Notes: generated by a model from the letters alone, not told the origin. A DNA stretch of 41,196 nucleotides from Lentisphaerota bacterium (GCA_018676675.1 JABHEG010000023.1:1-41196), one strand, 5' to 3'; positions 14,870 through 25,263 are shown, numbered from the stretch's first letter. Made by a program: numbers and translations.

Positions 14870-17191
14870 TCAGCGTCGCGTCACCCAGATTGGACTGGTC
14901 CACGCAAATGGCCCCCGGGCCCGAGCCAGATTGTGGGGATAGCGGCCTGACCGTTTGAACGGACCGAGGTAGCTCTCTGCCGAGGAGACGTTGAGGGAGG
15001 GATCGCCGACCAGTTTCACCCGCAGGAAGTAGACATATTCGCCTGGTGGACAGTCATCGTCGCAGCAAATCTTCTCCTCATCTCCCGCCGGCTCCCAGCG
15101 GCGAAGGCAGGCTCCATCACGGATCAGCTCGATGAACTCGATCGGCTTTGGTGCTCGGACGTAAGCGCTGATCTGTGGCGCGGAATCAACGGTGATCTCT
15201 CCGCCTGTGATCGCGTGGTTGATCCGGAAGTCAATGTTGACCCGGTGGCCCTGGGTGGCGATGGTCTGTCGGTTTCTGTAAGCCGCGAACAGTGCCTCGG
15301 GGGTGAGATCCGCCGCGATGATGCCGGTCAGCGCTCCCCCCAATCCCGGGACGGCCCGATGAGAATCACTTGAGCCAATGAAGCCCAATCTATGGCCATC
15401 GCGCAGTTGCCCCATAGTGAAATCCGACTCCTCAAGACACACCCGCCACGAGGAACAGACTTCAACACTGCGCTCAAACCGATTGTCGATGATCTCATAG
15501 GAGCAGTGGTGCGGGTAACAGACTGCCGGGGTCTTCTGCAGTTGCTGCAGGAGATCACTCTCGCAGCGGGCCTGGGGATCCGTGCGGCGAAACAGTGGCC
15601 AGCCCGGCCGGGGGTACATGACGACGCGATGGTTGAACGAGGGGACGAGATCCCTGCGGTGGTAGGTGTATTCCCATCCCGGCAGGACGATGAACCGCCC
15701 TTCCTCGGTGCATCTCCTGGCGAACTCCTGGGCCATCTGCCATTCCGCCGAGCTCAGTGCTTTGTGTGGGTAGTAGTCGTTGTCGACGATGCATACTGCG
15801 TCCAACCCGGCCACATCTCGCGCGAAGTGGATGAGTTCATCGATATGACCTTCAGCATCGGAGCTTATCTCGCTGTGGCAATGCGTGTCAGCCCAGAACA
15901 CCTGCTGCATCTCCTCATCGTGGCCCGATCTCTGCTCGCGCTCGGGAAGGCGGAGGTCTTTGACCTGCCACCGTTGCCAGCGTTCGGGCGGCGCCGTGCG
16001 TGCGTGCGGCTGAACGTCGTCAACCACGGAAGACTGCACGATATCCAATCCTGCAGAGTCGGCGTGCAGGAATGCAACCGGCAGACCATCGGTCGGCCAG
16101 TGCGGCGGCACCGAGTAGGCATATCCCCCACTGTGCAGGATGCATTGCTCACCCCAAACACCCGCGTGGCTAAGAGAGCGACCGAGCAGGTGCCCTGCCG
16201 TACTGGTCTCATCACTGCCGAACCGGGATTCCCAGCAGCACCAGAGGTGCCCGTCGTCGGTCATCGTGAGCTGAGGGTTGCGCCGCAGCCCTGCGTAGCC
16301 TCGGTAAGGACAGGCGTCAGTGGCCAGCAGTCCGTCGCGCATGTCTGCGACGGCGGCTGGCTCGTTCCCAGCCACCTGTGCGCCTGGAAATGCCGTAAGC
16401 GTCATTACCGGCGCGGACACCGCATGGTCGGCGATACCGCGGTCATCCATCACGTCCTCGATGACTGTCCACGTGGCATGCACCGCGTCACCGGGCCCCA
16501 CGAGCAACCTGGGGTTGAGCCAGCGCTGGGAAGCGGGAGGAGACAGGCGCGTCGTCGGGCCCGGTGACGCGATGTCACGAACCGAGAGCGAATAGGTGCC
16601 TTCCCGGTAGCAGTCCCAGGCCAGAAAGACCCGGCCGTTGGCACTCGCAAGAGACGGACGGAAGGCATCAGCGTCTGTCTCCGAGACAACTTCAGTTTGC
16701 TGCCAACTCGTGCTCGAACGGCGCGTCATATGGATGCGTTGGCCGCTCTCTTCGCGCTGCGGCCAGGCGAGCCAAACATCTCGCCCATCCACGGTGACGG
16801 CAGGAGGGAGACACCAGGCCGGGCCGGCGTGGACGGTCTCTTCTCGGCACACAACCCCCGTAGCCGCGTCAAGGAACGCGCATCGGATCGCCCATCCCCC
16901 CGCCTGCCTGGCCTCATTCCAGGCCACAACCGCATTCCCGTTGGGCAGTGTGGCTATGGCGGGTTGGTGGCAGAAACCCTGGCTGTCGATGGTTGTCGTT
17001 GTCCGTTGTCCCCCTTCCACGCGGAGAATGAGGATGCTGTCACGCCGTCCGCGCTCCAATTGGAGAGCGACCCACAGCGCAGGTCCGGCCACTGCGGTCG
17101 AGAGCCTTCGCCCGAAGGTCGGTTCGTCACCGGTTGGGAAATGTGCTCGACTATCTTCCGGCATGGCACTGGTCCCGTCTCTCTGTGTCAT
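14870..17191 (-). CDS. PHP-domain / DUF3604-like hydrolase with N-terminal beta-propeller-like region
   Basis: A 773-residue protein. Residues 1 to about 420 have repeated beta-strand motifs with Trp (VWLAWPQRE, VFLAWDCYR, LWCCWESRF), as in sialidase-like propellers. The PHP metallo-hydrolase part starts near 430 with FWADTHCHSEIS and has IDELIHFARD, CIVDNDYY, VLPGWEYTY, CYPHHCSY and GFIGSSDSHR, which supply the metal-binding His/Asp/Glu residues. The C-terminal part (about 660-773) is a beta domain. No signal peptide is seen, unlike the larger enzymes of the operon. PHP proteins hydrolyse phosphoesters; the substrate here is unknown. It is the last of seven genes and starts 24 bp after the cupin gene. 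Confidence 0.8.
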   Translation of the reverse strand: MTQRDGTSAMPEDSRAHFPTGDEPTFGRRLSTAVAGPALWVALQLERGRRDSILILRVEGGQRTTTTIDSQGFCHQPAIATLPNGNAVVAWNEARQAGGWAIRCAFLDAATGVVCREETVHAGPAWCLPPAVTVDGRDVWLAWPQREESGQRIHMTRRSSTSWQQTEVVSETDADAFRPSLASANGRVFLAWDCYREGTYSLSVRDIASPGPTTRLSPPASQRWLNPRLLVGPGDAVHATWTVIEDVMDDRGIADHAVSAPVMTLTAFPGAQVAGNEPAAVADMRDGLLATDACPYRGYAGLRRNPQLTMTDDGHLWCCWESRFGSDETSTAGHLLGRSLSHAGVWGEQCILHSGGYAYSVPPHWPTDGLPVAFLHADSAGLDIVQSSVVDDVQPHARTAPPERWQRWQVKDLRLPEREQRSGHDEEMQQVFWADTHCHSEISSDAEGHIDELIHFARDVAGLDAVCIVDNDYYPHKALSSAEWQMAQEFARRCTEEGRFIVLPGWEYTYHRRDLVPSFNHRVVMYPRPGWPLFRRTDPQARCESDLLQQLQKTPAVCYPHHCSYEIIDNRFERSVEVCSSWRVCLEESDFTMGQLRDGHRLGFIGSSDSHRAVPGLGGALTGIIAADLTPEALFAAYRNRQTIATQGHRVNIDFRINHAITGGEITVDSAPQISAYVRAPKPIEFIELIRDGACLRRWEPAGDEEKICCDDDCPPGEYVYFLRVKLVGDPSLNVSSAESYLGPFKRSGRYPHNLARARGPFAWTSPIWVTRR

Positions 17192-17215
17192 GTCGCTCGA
17201 CCGGTATTTCGGCCT

Positions 17216-17719
17216 TCACACGACGCCACGGTCGCCGATTCGGAGGTCAAGAAAGCAGTTGTCTCCGGCGGTCGACGGCATTGATACCTCAAGCAACAGG
17301 GCATTCCCACAGCCCGTGAAGGAGTGCGTGACACCAGTGGGCACGGTAAGCGTTTTGCCCGGAGAAAGCGTTCTCGTCTGGTCCGCGATGTTCATCACAA
17401 CCTGGCCCCGCATCACGAAGAAGGTCTCGTGTTTGACGGCATGTCGGTGAGCCGGGCAGGTCTGGCCGTCCGAGACAAACAGGAGTTTTCCGCAGTACCC
17501 CGCCGCCACCTCATTGGCCACGGTGTACTGGATCAGGCCCCGTCGGCGGAAGTCGCCCAGGCCGAAGTCGACCACGACTGGGTCGATGGCCGGCAGGGCC
17601 AGGCCCCAGGCCGCAACTTGCCGGCTGCATTCCTCCAAGGCGTTTCGAACGTCGCTCGTTCGGGGGCGGTGCCGGTCGTCCCACCAGGGGGCGGAATCAT
17701 TGGCCTGCTGCTCAGGCAT
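17216..17719 (-). CDS. Cupin protein, D-lyxose-isomerase-like
   Basis: A 167-residue single-domain protein. The cupin metal motif is PAHRHAVKHETFFVMRG (H-x-H...H/E), followed by the second motif PGKTLTVPTGVTHSFTG. The surroundings (RRGLIQYTVANE, YCGKLLFVSDGQ) resemble the D-lyxose ketol-isomerase/YdaE group, which acts on sugars. In a glycan-degradation operon, a sugar isomerase or epimerase role is reasonable, but cupins are diverse. It lies between the sulfatase (30 bp) and PHP (24 bp) genes. Confidence 0.7.
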   Translation of the reverse strand: MPEQQANDSAPWWDDRHRPRTSDVRNALEECSRQVAAWGLALPAIDPVVVDFGLGDFRRRGLIQYTVANEVAAGYCGKLLFVSDGQTCPAHRHAVKHETFFVMRGQVVMNIADQTRTLSPGKTLTVPTGVTHSFTGCGNALLLEVSMPSTAGDNCFLDLRIGDRGVV

Positions 17720-17749
17720 GCTCTACTCTCGCCGTTGATTGCGTGGTGT

Positions 17750-19285
17750 TCAGGCTTCCCAATAGGGAGGGGAGTAACTGTGCAGAACATCCTTCCTGCG
17801 GCAGAACTCATTGAAGTCTGTGTCCAGCCCCGCTTCCCGCAGACGGTCCACCTCACGCGCGTTAAGTGGGAACACGACATCGAAGTCGTCCTGGTAGTGT
17901 GGAGCCTTATGCCTTGCCCCTTCCTGCTTTGTCGGGACGAAATCGTGGGCCTCGACCCGGAACCCGTGTGACATGACGGCGAAATCGAGGAGGTGTTGCA
18001 GGAATCGGCGTTCGACGGAGGCGGCCTCCTCCTTTCCCGCCAGATTCCTCTGTTCGTCCGGATCTTCGCTGTGGTCGTAGAGTTCGGCAACCCCTTCGAA
18101 GGGGTAGTAGCTGTAGCGATAGCGGTGGTCTTCAACGGTGCGGACCGAGTCACAGAACTCGCTGTAGTTGACCGTTCGCGGGTTCACCGGATACTCACGG
18201 CCGAGCTCAAGCAGTGAACGGGACATCCCGATTCCCCGTTTTGCCCCGGCGATGTCCAGAATCGTCCCCGGAATATCGATATTTCCTACCAGGGATACGG
18301 ATCGCGTTCCCGGAGTCAGGGCGTGGTGGTTGGCCACGATCATGGGGATGTCGAGTTGGCCTCGGTAAGGGAAGGGGCCTTTGGCCGTGATGCCATAGTC
18401 CCACAGCATGTCGCCGTGGTCTGCCGAGAAGATGATGGTTGTTTGATCTAGAGTGCCGGTCTGTTCGAGTGTGTCCAGGAGCCGGCCAATCTGGTTGTCG
18501 ATTGCCACGATCATCTCGGCGTAAGCGCCCCGTAAGCGCATGATGTGCTCGATGTCCGTCGGCCCGGGCTCCCGGGCGCGTCGGTACTGCACAGTTTCAG
18601 GCTCCGGGGTTTCTGGATCCACGTTACGCGTCAGCGGCTTCGGCAGCCGTTCTTCCCTGCACGTTCCACGCAGCTCAATGGGGGGATCAAAGGGACCGTG
18701 CGGGCCTTGGAACGCGACCCATGCGAGAAATGGCTGATCCGGGCTCGCCGTGTGGTGCGTCTCGATGAAACGAATCGCCTCGGAGGCGATCCAGTGTTCG
18801 TAGTACTCGTCCTCACCAAACGCGAAGTGACCATCCTGAGCGTTCCACATGCGGGTCACTTCGGGATGCCGTCCTTTCAGCCAGGCCAGATATGGTTCAT
18901 CGTCCCCAAGCCGTCCTTCTTCCATCTGCCGGACATGCTTAAAGCCCTTTGCATCGTCCGCGGGGAAGTGGTGCAGTTTCCCGAATGCCGCAGTGGCATA
19001 GCCCAGCTCGTTCAGGCGCTCTGGCAGATACTCGACACCATCTCGGAAGGGGACGTCGTTTGTCCACACGCCATGATCGGAGACATAACGACCGGTCATC
19101 ATGCTCGCCCGGGCGGGAGCACAGACGGTGGATTGCGTGATGGCGTGGTCGAAGACGACGCCCCTGTCGGCGAGTCGGTCAAGGTTGGGGGTCGGGACCG
19201 CATCACCGCCGTAGACGCTGAGGAAATCAGGGCGGAGTTGGTCGCACAGGAGGACCAGTACACTGTGTCTGCGGGCTGTTGGCAT
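17750..19285 (-). CDS. Type I sulfatase (Cys-type)
   Basis: A 511-residue protein. The alkaline-phosphatase-like sulfatase fold begins VLVLLCDQLRPDFLSVYG. The formylglycine motif is C55-A-P-A-R59, followed by MMTGR. Metal-site segments are TIIFSADHGDMLWDYG and the early D15. It has no obvious signal peptide, so it is probably cytoplasmic or exported with low signal strength. The modifying enzyme (FGE or anSME) is not in the window. Substrate class cannot be assigned with confidence; the neighbours suggest carbohydrate sulfate esters. The gene starts 39 bp after the PhoD-like gene. Confidence 0.9.
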   Translation of the reverse strand: MPTARRHSVLVLLCDQLRPDFLSVYGGDAVPTPNLDRLADRGVVFDHAITQSTVCAPARASMMTGRYVSDHGVWTNDVPFRDGVEYLPERLNELGYATAAFGKLHHFPADDAKGFKHVRQMEEGRLGDDEPYLAWLKGRHPEVTRMWNAQDGHFAFGEDEYYEHWIASEAIRFIETHHTASPDQPFLAWVAFQGPHGPFDPPIELRGTCREERLPKPLTRNVDPETPEPETVQYRRAREPGPTDIEHIMRLRGAYAEMIVAIDNQIGRLLDTLEQTGTLDQTTIIFSADHGDMLWDYGITAKGPFPYRGQLDIPMIVANHHALTPGTRSVSLVGNIDIPGTILDIAGAKRGIGMSRSLLELGREYPVNPRTVNYSEFCDSVRTVEDHRYRYSYYPFEGVAELYDHSEDPDEQRNLAGKEEAASVERRFLQHLLDFAVMSHGFRVEAHDFVPTKQEGARHKAPHYQDDFDVVFPLNAREVDRLREAGLDTDFNEFCRRKDVLHSYSPPYWEA

Positions 19286-19324
19286 GCAGAGCTCCCTTTC
19301 GGAGACAGACTCTCGGGTGTGTGT

Positions 19325-22300
19325 TCAGAAGGTCACGTCGATCGTCTTTCCCTGCCCACGGTTCTGCGTTGGGCTGAGCCCCGTCACTTCCTTCGCCTTC
19401 TCAGCGATGTGCTCGGGGGCCACGCGAACGGTGTAGGTTCCCGGACCGAAAACGTGAGGGCTGAACTTGAGCCCGGAAACTCGCACGGTATAGAGGACCT
19501 CATTTCCCTCCTCTCGCACCACCTGGATGATGGGATTGGCGACCCCTCGGACCCGGACGGTCGGCAGGTATGACGCCGGCTTCCGCCCGTAATTCTCCAG
19601 CTGTGAAATCGTTTTGGGCCAGCCGCCGTATTGCGAGCCGGAGGCGGGATCGCGGGGATCTACGTAGCGTGGCCAGCACTCCATCGTGATCGTGCGTTTC
19701 GGTCTGTTGAAGCGCACAATGCCATAGCCGGGTTTCTTGCTGTGGAGCCACTTCGGTTCCGGACCGAAGTCTCTCTCGGGGTTCGTAGCAGCCCAGACCG
19801 TGACATGGTTTCCGAAGCCATCCAGATGCTCGCCCGTGTACGCAGGGAGCCCCGGGAGCGACCGGTTCGCCGGCTTCTTCGGCAACCACGAGCGCAGATA
19901 GAAGTTTGTGACGGACGGCACGAGGAACGACCAACCAGCGTCGTTCCAGGTCTCGACGCCGTGGTGGATGATCGTGGCCAAGTGCTGGTCCCCGCCAACC
20001 ATGAAGCCGAATGCACGACGGATCTCGTGCAGGGCTCGTCGTCGTCCTGCCTGAGGCCAGCCATTAGAGTCGTAATCAGCCACGAGGTAGCGGTTGCCTC
20101 CGCCGTGGTGAGTCGCCGCGTTGGCGAAGACTGTCTGTGACAGGGCCGTCTTCATATCAGCCCCACGCCAGTCGGCGGCCCACTCGCGCAGGAACTGAAG
20201 CTGTCGATCGCCCAACAACTGAGCCCCTTCGACATCGGCGGTCTTCGGGTCGAAGTCCGGGTCGATGACATGGTCCGGGCGTCCTGCGGTTGTGGGTGGA
20301 ACAAGCCCAGCGCACCCGGACTTGAACTTCCGATCCTCAAGGACGGCAAAGCTGATTCGGCCGTAGAGCAAATGGCAGTAGTAGACCCCGATATTCTGCT
20401 CGACCGGGGTTGGGTCGAACGGGTCAGGGAGGTGGCTCGTCTGCGTCCGCTCGACCATGCGGACCCAACGGGCAGGCATGACGTATCCCCCCAGGTTGTC
20501 GCGGGTGGTGCTGCGCCCCCCGGCGCCCCAGATATTGCCTTGATACACGTCGTGGTCATCCGGTATGCTCACACATGGGCGATCTCGCATGAGTTCCCGG
20601 AAGGCCCATCCGTAGATGTACCATTTCCGCAGGTAATCGAGGCATGCTCGGTCGACCGGCTTTCGTTCGGTGCCATAGCCCCCAACGTTCTCGTAGATCT
20701 GATCCCCGGAGAAGAACAGCAGATCCGGATCGTGGATGGTGACGTTCTTGACAATGTCGTTGTTCGGGAAGGCGGGATCCGAGTTCCCGGTGAATGCGGC
20801 AACGACGAGTGTCTCCTTGTCTACCGGGTCGCGTCGGATCGTGCCGGTCCAGACGTGGTCCTGTAGGGTTCCGTCGGACTGCTTCAGGGCGTAGACGAGA
20901 CGGTAGGGGGTATCTCGGGAGGCGTCCCAATCCACCACGCGGCAGGTGGCCGTCCGGGCATCCGGATCGATGGTTGCTCGAGTCACTTCGCGGTAACCGT
21001 CATCCAGCTTGGCTTCCAGTCGGACGTGTTGTTGGTCCAGTTCTCCGATCGGCGCCATTTGTGCCGTGACTTTGAGGACGCCATGGCTCAGCGTGTACTG
21101 CGACCAGAGGATCGGGCCGAACGTGCGGTCGTCATGCTCATCCACTTTGCTGCCGCCGATGTGCCAGTTACTGAACCAGAACCGGACCTTGCCCCCCGGT
21201 CGAGAGTTACCTCCTCGGCGACCGCGTTTTCCCTGGGAGGGGGGGAGCCCCGCATTGCAGACCAGAGCGAACCCTCCGGTGAGCTGTTGGGCCGAAGCGC
21301 TGCCTTTCGTTTGGGCGAGGACCGCTCCCGTGGAACTGTTTATTGCCTGCAAGGTCAGGTCGTATCGCTCCCCGTTGGGCTGAGCGGCCAAAGCCAGGGC
21401 CAGGTCCGCCATGTGTGGTTTGAGCAGCCCACTGAATGCGCTCTTCCCGTCGTCCGACTTCTTGTCGGCACCAGCATCAAAAACGAACAGCTCGGCGATG
21501 ACCGCGGCCGGTCTGGGCATTATCCCCGACGTGGCGACGAGCTTCAGGTAGCGCCCTCGACGCGGCTTGAAACGGACTTCCTGGAGCGCCTCTGTATCCT
21601 CGAAGGCTCCTTCGGCAGCGGCTTCCCAGGCTTCAGATGTCTCCGATACGAATAGCTGGTAGCCCTTGATCCGGCCGATCGTTGGGCTTTGACGCCCGAC
21701 ATAGGCAATGCCGTGGATGTCAAGTGAACGGCCCAGGTCGAGAACGAACTCGTGTGGGTACTTCGCTCCGCCCTGACCGAACTTTGAGTGCCAGATGGTC
21801 TGGGGATCGCCGTCAAACGCATTTTGAGCCGCCATATCGCCGTCGTTGTGCTGGCTGCTGACCCGGTGGACCTTCCAGCTTGTGCGATCAATGCCGACTC
21901 GCGGCGGCGGCGATGTTGGCCGGCCGATGAACAGGTGTCCGTCTGTGGTCACTCCAGCGTCGAGGCCTCGTCCCCGCATGGCATTGTCGCGGTAGTCAGC
22001 CAGCTCCGGAATGTCGTGGAGCCTCCCCTTGGTCCCGATCTTGATTCCGGCCCACCCGCGGCTCAGCTGTGCGGCGTCCCCCAAAGCTCCGAGGCGGACG
22101 CGAATGGTGAGGTCACCGGGGCGATCGGCGAGCTCCCGGGTGAGCAGATTCACGTTCCGATTTCCCCCGCTGGTAACACATTCCAGGCGTCCTTCCCGGA
22201 CCTGCCAGTCTTGCAGGCGATTGGCCCAATACTCCGGCCCAGTCCACGTGCGAGCCGAGGCACTGGACCAACTGCTCTCAAAAGGGGCTGAGAGCACCGA

Positions 22301-22363
22301 TAATGGAAGCGTCAAGAGGGGGAGAAGGGCCACAATGGCAGGGAACAGCTGTCGCGTGGGCAT
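19325..22363 (-). CDS. Secreted PhoD-like metallophosphatase with F5/8-type C domain
   Basis: A 1012-residue protein. The start at 22363 gives a signal peptide (LFPAIVALLPLLTLPLSVLSA); the frame extends upstream to 22501 without such features. Residues 30-150 look like a concanavalin/LamG-type module, and about 180-300 like a discoidin (F5/8 type C) domain (QNAFDGDPQTIWHS, FVLDLGRSLDIHGIAYVG). The catalytic PhoD/metallophosphatase part spans about 530-880 with FFSGDQIYE, IPDDHDV, FANAATHHGG and VGGDQHL. A C-terminal beta region follows. Relatives are phosphodiesterases or alkaline phosphatases. In the operon it may act on phosphorylated or lipid-linked glycans; the substrate is not evident. 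Confidence 0.85.
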   Translation of the reverse strand: MPTRQLFPAIVALLPLLTLPLSVLSAPFESSWSSASARTWTGPEYWANRLQDWQVREGRLECVTSGGNRNVNLLTRELADRPGDLTIRVRLGALGDAAQLSRGWAGIKIGTKGRLHDIPELADYRDNAMRGRGLDAGVTTDGHLFIGRPTSPPPRVGIDRTSWKVHRVSSQHNDGDMAAQNAFDGDPQTIWHSKFGQGGAKYPHEFVLDLGRSLDIHGIAYVGRQSPTIGRIKGYQLFVSETSEAWEAAAEGAFEDTEALQEVRFKPRRGRYLKLVATSGIMPRPAAVIAELFVFDAGADKKSDDGKSAFSGLLKPHMADLALALAAQPNGERYDLTLQAINSSTGAVLAQTKGSASAQQLTGGFALVCNAGLPPSQGKRGRRGGNSRPGGKVRFWFSNWHIGGSKVDEHDDRTFGPILWSQYTLSHGVLKVTAQMAPIGELDQQHVRLEAKLDDGYREVTRATIDPDARTATCRVVDWDASRDTPYRLVYALKQSDGTLQDHVWTGTIRRDPVDKETLVVAAFTGNSDPAFPNNDIVKNVTIHDPDLLFFSGDQIYENVGGYGTERKPVDRACLDYLRKWYIYGWAFRELMRDRPCVSIPDDHDVYQGNIWGAGGRSTTRDNLGGYVMPARWVRMVERTQTSHLPDPFDPTPVEQNIGVYYCHLLYGRISFAVLEDRKFKSGCAGLVPPTTAGRPDHVIDPDFDPKTADVEGAQLLGDRQLQFLREWAADWRGADMKTALSQTVFANAATHHGGGNRYLVADYDSNGWPQAGRRRALHEIRRAFGFMVGGDQHLATIIHHGVETWNDAGWSFLVPSVTNFYLRSWLPKKPANRSLPGLPAYTGEHLDGFGNHVTVWAATNPERDFGPEPKWLHSKKPGYGIVRFNRPKRTITMECWPRYVDPRDPASGSQYGGWPKTISQLENYGRKPASYLPTVRVRGVANPIIQVVREEGNEVLYTVRVSGLKFSPHVFGPGTYTVRVAPEHIAEKAKEVTGLSPTQNRGQGKTIDVTF

Positions 22364-22442
22364 GGGCTTTACGTGCTCCTTTCCTGGAACCTGTGAGCGT
22401 CTTGATGGACGGCCTTCACTTAGGCCCCCAACGGTCGCGTGT

Positions 22443-25220
22443 TCACGGTTGGGCCAAGGCCTTGCGGGCTTCCTCGTCGGTGGGAATACTGCCGGGTTCA
22501 TCTGTCAGGCAGATCACATCCAGACGGGGATTGAGCGCCACCGATCCCGAGGCCTCACGAGCGTAGATTCTGAAGGTGAACGGACCTGCTTCCAGGACGC
22601 GCGCAATCGGCGCTCCGGGAGGGACGGTGGTCGATCCCCCACCCCGCCCGGTCCAGTGCCAGCGTTTCTTGTTGACGCCACAGTTCCCGAACACCTGGTT
22701 CCCCTTCAGGGTCGCTTCCTCTCCGGCCGGGACGAAGCCGAAGGAGCAGTCCGTCCCGGTTGGGTACCTGACCCGCCCCCAGATTGTCCACCGCCCCTTC
22801 GCCGGGATGTCTACAGTGTACTCCGCAAACCACTGGTTGGTCTTCGTGTAGTTTGAGCTGCCCGTGCAGAGCAGCGTGTCGCCGCTCAGTGCATCCGGCT
22901 CCGAAACGGCAAGCCCCGAGCCCTTCCCCATCTTGCCCTGCAGACGGCTGAAGTCAGCCGCGCGGAGGAAGAGCCGGCGAGGAGGACGGACGGCCAGGGA
23001 TGCCCCGTCCAGGGCCTTCGTGAGTTCGCTTACCGAAACACCCCGGCAAAGCAATGTGTGTCGGCTCGAGTCGACCGGGATGACCGGGCGTCCGTTCTGC
23101 TTCCCGAATGTGAGTTCCTTACCTGCAAAGGTGGTCAGTCGCAAAGAACCTGGTGGCAGGTCCAGGGCTATGGTGCCATCCCTGAGGTAGTGCCACACGG
23201 TGGCCACACTGCCGCCGTCGATCGATCCCACAAAGGCCCGGACGTCATGCGTTCCGCCCACGGTCGGGAGTTCCGCCATGGGGACGAACTCCCGTCGACC
23301 GTCGTGGTTGATCATGGCATAGTCCCGGTCCATCTGGCAGAGCTTCAGAGACGTTTCAGCCGAGATGGATCGCTCCAGCCGCAGTTCCTCGTAGGTCCGG
23401 ACGATCTCAAGAATCTCAGGCGTGAGTATGTGCGATTCCATGGATGCGAAGCTGGTCTGCAGGGAGACGGGGACGTCATAGCCGAGACTCTTGCACATCA
23501 GGTACTCCGCTTCATCAAGCTGCAGCCCGTCCGTGTTGTTCTTCTTGGCCCAGATTCCGAACCAGCCGAGCTCGCCCGGCATCATGGACTTCCGGACGCG
23601 CAGCATGTACCGGACAGAGCGGTTGATGTGCTCCTTCACCGTTGGCCATTTCTCGGGCGGCTTCCCGCCTATGATCGCGCCGTGCAGTGTGTTCAGGTAC
23701 GTGTCGACGGTTGAGCTGCGGGCAAACGAGTGCCAGAGGCGGTGGGTCATGACCGTACCCATGTGAACGATGGGGCGCTTCGTGAACCGCTTCATCGCCT
23801 GTTCCTGGAAGTTCGACACGTAGTACCGGTAACGCCTGCGATCCACGTCCTCGCCGCCGTCGAAGTAGACCATGTCGAACCCACATGTGTTGAAGATGTC
23901 CGCTATCCGGTCGGCGACCTCCTCCATCAGGTCGGTTTCCTGGTCAATGATGTACCCGTTGATGCAGCCGTCGACTCCGTAGTGAACGGCGGGCTCTCCC
24001 GCGTTGTGTCCGGCTGCCTTCGTGCCATAGCCGCCCCGTTTGCAGCCTTCGAACGTGTTCCATACGCCCTCAGGCCCAGTCTTTTCATACTGAATGATCT
24101 CCATGCCAATGATGACATCTCGGTGTTTGTGAACGCCCCCCTCCCAGTACTTGTCGGCCGTGGTTGAACTCCCTGCCCAGTCCCGCAGACTGCCCTGAAC
24201 TCGGATCGTGTCCTGTGTCGCGTTGACGCTGTCGGCAAGAACAGTCTCGAACTTCCGCCAGAAGCGCGTGTCCGGGACCGGCGATACGTAGGGATCCGTC
24301 TTGGAGATCTTCGAGACAAAGGTATGCATGCCGACTCGGATTCCCTCGGCGTGCAGCCGGTCGACAACGCCCTTGAGCCCGGCAACGCCATTGGGGTAGT
24401 TGCGTTCATTGAACACGTAATGACCGACCCTCCTGCACCAGGCGCCGGAGCTGATCATGACTTGCCGGATGCCGGCTGCGTTGCAGTAGTCGATCGCCTT
24501 GTCCACATCGTCTTCTCCCAGCGAGATGAAGAAGTACGACCCACGCACAAGGTCGGTGTCCTTAACCGGTGCGCCGGCAGCATCCTCATTGGTGAGCATG
24601 CCGAAGGCGTGGGAAGCGTTGCGGGCGATCGCCTTGAAGCCTCCCGTCGGACAGGCAATCAGAGCCACCGCAGAGCCTTCCAGTTTGGGGCCTGGTGCAT
24701 CCTGGGTTGTCGCCGTGAGGAAAACGCCTTTTCGGCCGTCCACCCCACAGTCCGGCTGCCGGTTGGCGGCCAGGAGGCACAGGGCTGTCTCATCGTCATA
24801 GGCGATGTTGAGGCGTCTACCCACGGTTTCTGCGATGGCCGACTGAAGCCTGAGCAGCGTCATCTTCCCGGGCCGTGTCCCCGCGATCTTGTCAAGCCGG
24901 AAGACAACCCAATCCGGGGCGGATGTGACTGTGTAGGCCAGCACGGTGTCCACGTCGGCAAACGTCACCTCAAAGCCGGTCGCTGTTGTGGTCAACCGGC
25001 TGGGTCGATGCGTTTTCGCGCCGATCCGGATGTCCACGAGAGGCTTTATGGAGGGGGAAACGATGCACTCTCGACCGGAAGGGACCGTGGTCAGGGAGGC
25101 GACTGTCGCGTTGGTCCCGAGGGTGAGCCGGAAGTGGTCACACTCGTATACAGCGTCGGCTCCCGCGGTCAGTGCGATTACCGCAGCCCAGCCGGCAAGT
25201 CTGTTCAAGACGTCATTCAT
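22443..25220 (-). CDS. Secreted TIM-barrel-like glycoside-hydrolase-type protein
   Basis: About 925 residues. The ATG at 25220 gives a signal peptide (LAGWAAVIALTAGADA). Residues 30-240 form a beta domain; about 250-640 read like a barrel: YFFISLGEDDVDKAIDYCNAAGIRQVMISSG, HAEGIRVGMHTFVS, CGFDMVYFDGGEDVD (possible acidic catalytic site) and MPGELGWFGIW. About 770-925 resemble a carbohydrate-binding jelly roll (RWTIWGRVRYP, FTFRIYARE). I do not recognise the glycoside hydrolase family. The upstream extension to 25385 lacks signal features. It starts 43 bp after the URO-D-like gene, in the middle of the seven-gene operon. Confidence 0.7.
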   Translation of the reverse strand: MNDVLNRLAGWAAVIALTAGADAVYECDHFRLTLGTNATVASLTTVPSGRECIVSPSIKPLVDIRIGAKTHRPSRLTTTATGFEVTFADVDTVLAYTVTSAPDWVVFRLDKIAGTRPGKMTLLRLQSAIAETVGRRLNIAYDDETALCLLAANRQPDCGVDGRKGVFLTATTQDAPGPKLEGSAVALIACPTGGFKAIARNASHAFGMLTNEDAAGAPVKDTDLVRGSYFFISLGEDDVDKAIDYCNAAGIRQVMISSGAWCRRVGHYVFNERNYPNGVAGLKGVVDRLHAEGIRVGMHTFVSKISKTDPYVSPVPDTRFWRKFETVLADSVNATQDTIRVQGSLRDWAGSSTTADKYWEGGVHKHRDVIIGMEIIQYEKTGPEGVWNTFEGCKRGGYGTKAAGHNAGEPAVHYGVDGCINGYIIDQETDLMEEVADRIADIFNTCGFDMVYFDGGEDVDRRRYRYYVSNFQEQAMKRFTKRPIVHMGTVMTHRLWHSFARSSTVDTYLNTLHGAIIGGKPPEKWPTVKEHINRSVRYMLRVRKSMMPGELGWFGIWAKKNNTDGLQLDEAEYLMCKSLGYDVPVSLQTSFASMESHILTPEILEIVRTYEELRLERSISAETSLKLCQMDRDYAMINHDGRREFVPMAELPTVGGTHDVRAFVGSIDGGSVATVWHYLRDGTIALDLPPGSLRLTTFAGKELTFGKQNGRPVIPVDSSRHTLLCRGVSVSELTKALDGASLAVRPPRRLFLRAADFSRLQGKMGKGSGLAVSEPDALSGDTLLCTGSSNYTKTNQWFAEYTVDIPAKGRWTIWGRVRYPTGTDCSFGFVPAGEEATLKGNQVFGNCGVNKKRWHWTGRGGGSTTVPPGAPIARVLEAGPFTFRIYAREASGSVALNPRLDVICLTDEPGSIPTDEEARKALAQP

Positions 25221-25263
25221 TCTTCCGTGCTCCCGCGTCGACTGCGTTTCAGCGGCATCTTTG

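Noticed and set aside
15392..16567. 391-residue plus-strand frame inside the PHP gene
   Set aside because: Antisense shadow of a GC-rich gene with clear conserved motifs on the minus strand.
18545..19573. 342-residue plus-strand frame over the sulfatase gene
   Set aside because: Antisense shadow; the sulfatase motifs are on the other strand.
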